A stretch of 64,000 nucleotides of DNA from Iris pallida. Lineage: Eukaryota; Streptophyta; Magnoliopsida; Asparagales; Iridaceae. The first letter of the stretch is position 1. Each line of letters begins with the position of its first letter. Both the position numbers and the translations under genes were made by a program. The notes under the pieces were generated by a model that saw only the letters and a program-made list of their open reading frames with translations, made no database searches and was not told the DNA's origin. This document shows positions 59,801 through 64,000 of this stretch, piece by piece. The DNA lies in the NCBI GenBank assembly GCA_029216955.1, contig JANAVB010016200.1, positions 1,709,835 through 1,773,834 of the forward strand, given 5' to 3'.

Positions 59801-61051
59801 CTTCCTTTCTTAGATTTTGTATTGTATGATATTCTTCCGGATGATCCGAGTGAAGCAGCATCTATCAGACGACGATCATTCCGATTCTATTATAATCATA
59901 CAACAAAGACCTTATATCGTCGAGCCTATGATGGTTTACTTCTCCGATGTGTTACCGGTGACGAGGCTCAACAAATTATTCGTGAAGCACATGATGAAAT
60001 TTGTGGAGCACATCAGCCTGGACCAAAACTTCAAGACCGTATTCGATGTATGGGTTATTATTGGCCTACTATGGTATCAGATGCCATCGAATATGCAAAG
60101 AAGTGTAAAGCATGTCAAATCCATGCAAATTTTATTCATCAACCTTCGGAATTTCTACATCCGACGGCAGCATCATGGCCCTTCGAAGCTTGGGGCATGG
60201 ACATTATTGGTCCGATTAATCCGCCGTCATCCAAGGGTCATCGGTTTATTCTTGCAATAACCAATTACTTCTCCAAATGGGCCGAAGCCATTCCTTTGTC
60301 TGAAGTTAAGACGTCCAATGTCATTTGCTTTATTAAGCACCATGTCATCTACAGATTTGGTGTTCCTCGACGTATTATTCATGATAACGGACCACAGTTC
60401 GTCAGTCAGAAGTTTACTCGATTCTGTGACGATCACCGGATCAACAATGTGGCTTCTACCGCATATAATCCGGCAGCTAACGGATTAGCAGAAGCTTTCA
60501 ACAAGACCATCATCAAACTCCTAAAGAAGTTTGTCTCTACTAACAAACGTAATTGGAGTGAGAAGCTCGGTGAATGTTTGTGGGCTTATCGTACTACAGT
60601 TCGTAATGCTACTAAGTGTACACCCTTCTCTCTGGTGTATGGTTGTGAAGCTGTTCTTTCATTAGAGATTCAAATTCCTTCTTTAAGGATAGCAATCGCT
60701 AATGAACTCACTGCAGAAAATAATGATCATCTTCGACTTCAAGAATTAGAAGCTCTGGATGAAAAGCGATTATCTGCTCAACAGAATATTGAATTCTATC
60801 AAGCTAGAATTTCAAGAGCTTTTAATAAGAAAGTCAGAATTCGGGCGTATCAAAAAGGAGAACTTGTTCTAACAGTCAGACGTCCTATGACTATGACTCA
60901 TATGAGCAAGGGCAAATTTGATGTAAAGTGGGAAGGACCCTATATTGTGAGCAAAGTTTTCTCAAATGGAGCTTATCAACTCTCAGAATTGGATGGTCGA
61001 AAAGTTTTGATGCCTATTAATGGCAAATTCCTTAAAAAGTACTATGTATAA
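56870..61051 (+). CDS. pol: Tat pol: protease, RT, RNase H, second RNase H, integrase
   Basis: Intact long frame; the first internal Met is 56921 but the natural reading enters from gag. Residues from Met 56921: protease Asp 89 in LIDPGS (D-P-G at 57185-57193, where D-S/T-G is usual); reverse transcriptase with FMDGYSGYNQI and catalytic YVDD at 455-458 (58283-58294); a first RNase H (LGALLAQ, YSPVEKECLALMFAV) lacking the usual TDH; an archaeal-type RNase H with D755, E798, D822 and D872 in FFDGAS, AEYNAL, GDSKL and EADALA; the HHCC segment ending CKACQ; and integrase D1094 (GMDIIG), D1155 (HDNGPQ), E1191 (LAEAFN), exact D,D35E spacing; then a GPY-type tail (KWEGPYIV) without a chromodomain. 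Stop TAA 61049-61051. All catalytic residues of RT, second RNase H and integrase are present. Confidence 0.95.
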   Translation, partial: KPYNFDILAQLANTPARMSLFELLRLSKETRETLSEALLQADSCLAQLKKPDAEPATCLHYNSVLEIIPNITFTQDDMLLEDNRHDRPLYYTGYIDTMKIDRILIDPGSAISIMPKSLLDELKIPLHKLSKTVTTILGFNQSRSEPLGKIHLKLQIGDFRSKVTFYVIEIVGSYNLLLGRPFLHENNVVPSTLHQCFKYIDSNGRVQKEVTDINPFHGVEAYFNDSRMYKEEYTRVIQAMEKEDSQSETIIIPVKGRTIQQQSPKPIFISESLSEPDKQDMIKLICDYIDVFAWSYEDMPGLDPQIATHKLNILPNAKPVKQQQRRFRPDIMDAIEVEINKLITSGFIREEQHPDWVANIVPVLKKTGKVRVCIDFRDLNTACPKDEFPLPITDVMIDNTCGFEWMSFMDGYSGYNQIKIFPDDEKHTSFRTPIGTYCYTVMPFGLKNAGATYQRAMSTIFREHLQKTVECYVDDIAVKSRQKEDHIQDLKTIFDLMRKHQLKMNPTKSFLGISSGKFLGFVITSKGIHVDPEKIKAIQEMRPPRTLKELRGFQGRIAYIRRFISNLSGRCRPFNKLMKKGISFVWNNECQKAFDDIKQYLMSPPVLVPSVSGILFLLYTRAMSHSLGALLAQKNQNGHEQAIYYLSRTMTGAEPRYSPVEKECLALMFAVQKTRHYIIGQTIHVISRINPIRIMMKKASVLNSRLANWEILLAQYDIHYIPQKSVKGQALADFLAAHSILEDSKLYDKIPDEVLDSNQIAEEDPTWRLFFDGASRISPNGDIVAGVGIVLVSPEGLTIQRAYSLDQPCSNNVAEYNALLIGLQLAKHLNIQHLEAYGDSKLIVNQIRGTYEVRHQDLVPYHRSAIIMASSFEEFFIEHVRRECNTEADALANLVAVLAIPIRRQQMIIIRNRELFHLQNNLTLGLPVDIEKSTSHDVNTTRGFGFSRKSLSSSSDSSMEFIFSHSAENQNTDTDWRLPFLDFVLYDILPDDPSEAASIRRRSFRFYYNHTTKTLYRRAYDGLLLRCVTGDEAQQIIREAHDEICGAHQPGPKLQDRIRCMGYYWPTMVSDAIEYAKKCKACQIHANFIHQPSEFLHPTAASWPFEAWGMDIIGPINPPSSKGHRFILAITNYFSKWAEAIPLSEVKTSNVICFIKHHVIYRFGVPRRIIHDNGPQFVSQKFTRFCDDHRINNVASTAYNPAANGLAEAFNKTIIKLLKKFVSTNKRNWSEKLGECLWAYRTTVRNATKCTPFSLVYGCEAVLSLEIQIPSLRIAIANELTAENNDHLRLQELEALDEKRLSAQQNIEFYQARISRAFNKKVRIRAYQKGELVLTVRRPMTMTHMSKGKFDVKWEGPYIVSKVFSNGAYQLSELDGRKVLMPINGKFLKKYYV

Positions 61052-61137
61052 ATATAAATGCTTGTAATCATCAGACAGTTTCATGTTTAGAAATAAAATT
61101 TTTATTTTATTTTTGTCATGAATGATGATACATGATA
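61052..61137. terminator. A/T-rich block between convergent pol and antisense gene 1
   Basis: AAATAAAATTTTTATTTTATTTTT at about 61091-61114 gives AATAAA-like signals on both strands, placed just after the stop codons of the sense pol frame (61051) and the antisense frame (61138). It could serve as a shared polyadenylation region; this is inference from position. Confidence 0.4.
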
Positions 61138-61461
61138 TTAAAGAAGATCACTATCATCCTTTTCTACATTTGGATGTGGGCCACTGCCGTCCTTCTCGAA
61201 GACGTGATCAGCAAAAGAGTCGAGAACCTCCTTGCTAGAACCCACGAGGAACTTGCAAACGACCATCCTCATGGCTTCTTCTTCTTCAGTCTTTCCTGGT
61301 TCGAGCAGGAAATCCAGAATGTCCCTTGGTGGCTTGGGTGCAGACGAACCTTCGCCTGCTTCTGTCTTCTTCGATTGAACTGGATCAGCAGGGTGTTCTT
61401 CAGTGCCTTTCTGAACTTTTGAGGCAATTCCAGTTTTCTTGGATGCTTCTTCAGACGACAT
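61138..61461 (-). CDS. Antisense gene 1 of the Tat element, 107 aa, unknown function
   Basis: Complete minus-strand frame from ATG at 61461 (MSSEEASKKTGIAS) to the stop at 61138. The product is acidic and Lys/Glu-rich in its first half (likely disordered), then has a more ordered stretch (PRDILDFLLEPGKTEEEEAMRMVV, VLDSFADHVFEK). I recognise no domain, signal peptide or membrane segment. A perfect minus-strand TATA box lies 47 bases upstream of the ATG, so it has its own promoter rather than being a shadow of a sense frame; no sense frame overlaps it convincingly. Tat elements such as Grande are known to carry antisense frames between pol and the 3' LTR. Confidence 0.7.
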   Translation of the reverse strand: MSSEEASKKTGIASKVQKGTEEHPADPVQSKKTEAGEGSSAPKPPRDILDFLLEPGKTEEEEAMRMVVCKFLVGSSKEVLDSFADHVFEKDGSGPHPNVEKDDSDLL

Positions 61462-61505
61462 TTTTATGTTTGAAAGAAAAAGTGTTCGTTCTTGTCAGAT
61501 TTTTG

Positions 61506-61518
61506 CTATATTTATAGG
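61506..61518 (-). promoter_or_regulatory. TATA box of antisense gene 1
   Basis: Minus strand reads CCTATAAATATAG, ending 45 bases before the ATG at 61461, which leaves room for a short leader of about 15-20 bases. Confidence 0.7.
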
Positions 61519-61545
61519 CAGAAGTTCTACAAATAATGAAACGTC

Positions 61546-61650
61546 ACGTTCATCCGACGGTTCATCCATCCATTAATTGCGTTCATCCGACGATTCATAC
61601 ATTCATTAATACTTGACGGTTCATCCGTTCATTTATTCGTCCGTTCATGA
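61546..61650 (-). repeat. 33-base tandem repeats upstream of antisense promoter 1
   Basis: Units 61546-61578 and 61579-61611 are 33 bases each and share CGTTCATCCGACG-TTCAT-CATTCATTAAT. A third partial unit (TTGACGGTTCATCCGTTCAT) follows to about 61650. They start about 28 bases upstream of the TATA box on the minus strand, a position that suggests promoter elements. The TGACG/CGTCA core recurs. Confidence 0.75.
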
Positions 61651-62425
61651 TCTTCTATCAATTTATTAAAGTGGGGATTCGTTATTGATCATGTTTTCAT
61701 AACCTCTGAATCAATTCCGAATCTACTTGCTCATTTGTCATTTTGACCTCTGTATAGAAATCAATCTATTTTCTTTTGAGTTCCTACATATTATCACGTC
61801 CATAATACCTCTGATAATATCATATACTCTAAAACAGAAAAGAAGATTTCATTATCTATCATGTCCACAATTCATCCACAAATACAAATCTTTGAGCATA
61901 GAAGAATTATCATTTCCATTCTCATTTCACCACAAAAAGTCTATTATATTTTCTTAGACTTTCTTACAAATCATAATGGAAATCTATTACAAATCTTGGA
62001 TTTTCATTCTACACCACAACAATAACCTAATAGAGATCTATCTTCTTCTTTGGATCTTCTCCGTCGAACCTTCTCCGTCAGGGTCGTTGTTGGTGGCAGT
62101 TCCTGACTGTCTGGGTCCCAGTCACGACCAGATCAGCAGGAATCAAACTCTGGTCTTCTCTCTCAGACGAGAGGAGAACCACAGAGTATGGCAGCCCGAA
62201 GTCGTGGTGCTGCCAATACAACTGGTGGATTGGGGGTAACCTCTCAAGGAAGACAGGAATGTATCCAACCTTGGGATACAATTCCTAGTTCTCCCGTAAA
62301 AGAAACTCTACTACCCGATTTCTCGAGGTAGAGTTGACTCCACCATCCAACTCTCGTGTATAAAGGCTCTTCCTACCATCTGAGGAAGACCCTTCTATCC
62401 CACGAAGAGTTCTGAGTTGTCTGAT
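61651..62425. other. Tat element, between antisense genes 1 and 2; no gene supported
   Basis: AT-rich to about 62040, then a more balanced stretch (62040-62425) downstream of antisense gene 2 that may be its 3' untranslated part. A 67-codon minus-strand frame at 62078-62281 has no TATA box or splice support of its own. Confidence 0.5.
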
Positions 62426-62741
62426 TTACGCGTCAAAAGCGTATGAGCTCCCTGATGTAGATGTCAGCAGGATATTCTCCACAGCATCCACATCCCCAAT
62501 GCCAGTTCTGAAGAAAATTTTTAGCCAAGTTTCTGTAGAAAGTATCAACAGAAATCATTCAGTGTGCATTTATCAAACAGAGACAGGCGTGTATTGTTCA
62601 AATCAGAAACAAGAAACAGAAAACTTATCTTCAACAGCAAAAATAGTACACGTATTACACTGACTTACCTTCAAGTTTGGTGCTAAGGATTGGCAAACTC
62701 ATGTTTGATACAGTGCGCAGAAGTCGAACATTAGAAAACAT
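62426..62741 (-). CDS. Antisense gene 2 of the Tat element: two exons, 59 aa
   Basis: Exon 1 is 62669-62741 from ATG (MFSNVRLLRTVSN) and ends ...CTT GAA G before GTAAGT. The intron is 62533-62668 (136 bases), T-rich, ending TTGATACTTTCTACAG. Exon 2 is 62426-62532, joins in phase (second third of the split codon) and ends at TAA 62426-62428 after YAFDA. Exons sum to 180 bases, an exact 60 codons. The first exon is basic and hydrophobic, somewhat like a targeting presequence, but too short to claim this. A TATA-like TTTAAATAG lies about 95 bases upstream. An upstream AUG (a 16-codon frame starting near 62783) overlaps the main start and could lower translation. Function unknown; the exon structure is inferred from sequence only. 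Confidence 0.6.
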
Positions 62742-63089
62742 TGCTTTCCTGTTTGAGAGTGAAATCTCCCAAAAATTTCATTCTCAGAGAAGAAGAAGAG
62801 GAATGGGAGATAAGTATCTGTGAAACTCTTCTATCTATTTAAAGGGCAAAGTACAAGTCTATTCTTGGAAAAGATCCGCATAAATAGCGCTCGTAAACCG
62901 TGGAATGAGTGTTACGTGTGCTTTGGAAGACAGAGCAACATTGGAAATAGTCAAAGGGTGCTAATTAATATTCTTCATTAATGCACGCAGATTAAACACA
63001 GAAGTTGTACTTCATTCTTTAAGACAGGCACTGATGGCCTTACAAAAGATAAAACAAAAAGAGTGCAACAAAAGCATAAAAGACACGCT
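62742..63089. other. Tat element, promoter of antisense gene 2 and 3' flank of antisense gene 3
   Basis: Contains the leader of antisense gene 2 with a CT-rich stretch (minus strand CCTCTTCTTCTTCTC) and a TATA-like TTTAAATAG at 62835-62843. I see no coding frame on either strand. Confidence 0.55.
62835..62843 (-). promoter_or_regulatory. TATA-like box of antisense gene 2
   Basis: Minus-strand TTTAAATAG within CCCTTTAAATAGATAG, about 94 bases before the ATG at 62741. Weaker than the other two antisense TATA boxes. Confidence 0.5.
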
Positions 63090-63377
63090 CTATTTTCCAG
63101 AGCGACTGAGCTTAATGCCTAGTTCTTCTACGCTTTTGACCCCCATACGGTGTAACAGAGCCTTCAACATTTCACGCTGCTCTATGAGGCTGCGCCCATC
63201 AGAAGAGAACGAGCCATCTAAGCCAAAATAGCTCAAGAAATTCTTGGCTAGTTGCAAGGGATCATCTTTGAGTTCGAAGACAAGGGGCTCTGGCTCTTCA
63301 CCCCCAAAAGTGGGGTCACCATGGGAACAAAAGCCCAACTTGCGTGCTTCTTCCTCAGCTTTCTCTTTTGGTGTCAT
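63090..63377 (-). CDS. Antisense gene 3 of the Tat element, 95 aa, unknown function
   Basis: Complete minus-strand frame from ATG 63377 (MTPKEKAEEEARKLGF) to the stop at 63090. A charged N-terminal helix-like segment is followed by a GDPTFGGEEPEP loop and a helical C-terminal half (LQLAKNFLSYFGLDG, REMLKALLHRMGVKSVEELGIKL). I recognise no domain, signal peptide or membrane segment. A strong TATA box lies 38 bases upstream, giving a very short leader. It resembles antisense gene 1 only in size, in being acidic and in its separate promoter. Confidence 0.68.
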   Translation of the reverse strand: MTPKEKAEEEARKLGFCSHGDPTFGGEEPEPLVFELKDDPLQLAKNFLSYFGLDGSFSSDGRSLIEQREMLKALLHRMGVKSVEELGIKLSRSGK

Positions 63378-63413
63378 GTTGACGTAAGATGAAGATTAAA
63401 TGAATCCTCTCCC

Positions 63414-63425
63414 TGTTTATATAAC
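63414..63425 (-). promoter_or_regulatory. TATA box of antisense gene 3
   Basis: Minus-strand GTTATATAAACA, a strong TATA box. The ATG follows about 38 bases after the TATATAAA core, so the transcript leader would be only about 10-15 bases. Confidence 0.68.
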
Positions 63426-63522
63426 AGAGCTCGCCGGCGGTTCATATTCCACCATAAACTGGATGTAATCAGTCTCGAAAAATGAAGAGTCATCATGACA
63501 TTTAATAAGTTCATTTGGATAT

Positions 63523-63660
63523 TCTCAAAGAACTTCGAAGTCTTTCCGACTTCCGAAAAATTTGAAGTCATCTCAGCGTGACTGATTTCATTTTATCATC
63601 TTATTTTCAAAGTATTTCGAAAATTTTGAAGTCTTTTTAATTTTTCGAAAACTTTGAAGG
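63523..63660. repeat. TTCGAAAA-TTTGAAG repeats before the 3' LTR
   Basis: Three near-identical copies (63551-63569, 63615-63633, 63642-63660) of (T)TTCGAAAAnTTTGAAG, plus a shorter ACTTCGAAGTC at about 63531. Each is close to a palindrome. They lie upstream of the antisense gene 3 TATA box on the minus strand; the last one runs into the polypurine tract of the element. Confidence 0.8.
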
Positions 63661-63663
63661 GGG
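63656..63663 (+). other. Polypurine tract of the Tat element
   Basis: GAAGGGGG followed by TCT and the LTR start at 63667; the expected plus-strand primer. Confidence 0.8.
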
Positions 63664-63666
63664 TCT

Positions 63667-64000
63667 TGTAGGCCTTTAAAAATGACAGTCACGCTGAGTT
63701 GATCAGGACAGAGTCAAAAGTCACGCTCAGTTGATCAGGACAATATTTACAAATCACGCTGGGGAGATCGCTCATCATTTGTCAGAGAGTAATTATGACT
63801 GACAGCACAACAGTCGAAGAATGTCTCTTCGTATGCCACGTATGCACAGAATTTGAGAGATCACAGCCGTCTATTGCGTGATTTTCGAAATCTTCTTCAG
63901 CAAGACTCAACCTTCGTCAAGTTGGCGTACCAAAAGAGCTTCTTGTCATTTAATGTGACTGACAAAAGCAATCACTGCCAGAGATTTTGTGTCAGTCAAG
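63667..64000 (+). repeat. Tat element 3' LTR, first 334 bases
   Basis: Same sequence as 51888-52221 with five visible substitutions and no indel. The remainder lies outside the window. Confidence 0.95.

Larger units (their letters stand above)
51888..64000 (+). mobile_element. Tat-lineage Ty3/gypsy retrotransposon, right end outside the window
   Basis: 5' LTR 51888-52850, primer-binding site 52854, gag-pol frame 52841-61051, antisense gene cluster 61138-63377, polypurine tract 63656-63663, 3' LTR from 63667. Assignment to Tat (Ogre/Retand/Grande side) rests on the second RNase H after the first, the CX2HX4HX4C gag finger, the primer-binding site TGGCGACTCTGCTGGGG and the antisense frames between integrase and LTR. 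In the 334 shared LTR bases I count five differences, so insertion is recent. The target duplication cannot be checked because the right end is missing. Confidence 0.92.

Noticed and set aside
62078..62281. A fourth antisense gene of 67 codons in the Tat element
   Set aside because: No TATA box, no upstream leader and no splice signal that I can defend; it is more likely 3' untranslated sequence of antisense gene 2.
1..64000. Host protein-coding genes, tRNA or rRNA genes
   Set aside because: Every sizeable frame resolves to retrotransposon gag/pol, the Tat antisense frames, or low-complexity shadows; no tRNA cloverleaf or rRNA sequence was recognised.

Overview
This window is repeat-dominated nuclear DNA from a seed plant, and I see no host gene in it. 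Plant origin rests on two lineages: Ty3/gypsy chromoviruses of the Tekay/Del type (integrase followed by a chromodomain) and a Tat-lineage element with a second, archaeal-type RNase H. Long LTRs (1 to 4 kb), deep nesting, and long TA and AAT microsatellites suggest a large genome. I cannot name the species.

Layout. (1) 1-8258: 3' part of a plus-strand chromovirus (A1): gag, protease, RT-RNase H-integrase, a small intron, a chromodomain exon and a 3' LTR cut a few bases before its end. (2) 8259-30773: a minus-strand chromovirus (C). Its left LTR survives only at 12369-13444, pol lies at 13515-16588, gag-protease at 26223-27873 and the right LTR at 28134-30773. A second element (B, 16594-26222) interrupts C inside the protease, flanked by the direct repeat GCCAA. 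B has two LTRs of about 4.16 kb around a 1.3 kb non-coding centre, so it is non-autonomous. A further B-type LTR with some internal sequence (8259-12368) interrupts the left LTR of C. (3) 30774-31813: a foldback and a MITE-like element. (4) 31814-36183: LTR pieces nested in each other (E, E' and solo LTR D). (5) 36184-51887: a second plus-strand chromovirus (A3), with solo LTR F in its 5' LTR. (6) 51888 to the end: a young Tat-lineage element inserted in the 3' LTR of A3; only the first 334 bases of its own 3' LTR are in the window.

The Tat element is the most interesting part. Its gag-pol is one 8.2 kb reading frame, broken only by five in-frame stops. It starts at an AUG inside the LTR and reads through the primer-binding site. 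Between integrase and 3' LTR lie three antisense genes, each with its own TATA-like box; one has a clean two-exon structure.

Other points: a GT-AG intron just before the chromodomain in A1 and A3; a 75-nt in-frame intron-like insert in the gag of C; a splice-acceptor-like site just before the gag AUG in A3 and C with a conserved donor-like site in the A LTRs; and an 18-nt block ending in TGG/CCA polarity next to the LTRs of three families that may be an unusual primer-binding site. Element names A1, A3, B, C, D, E, E' and F are mine.
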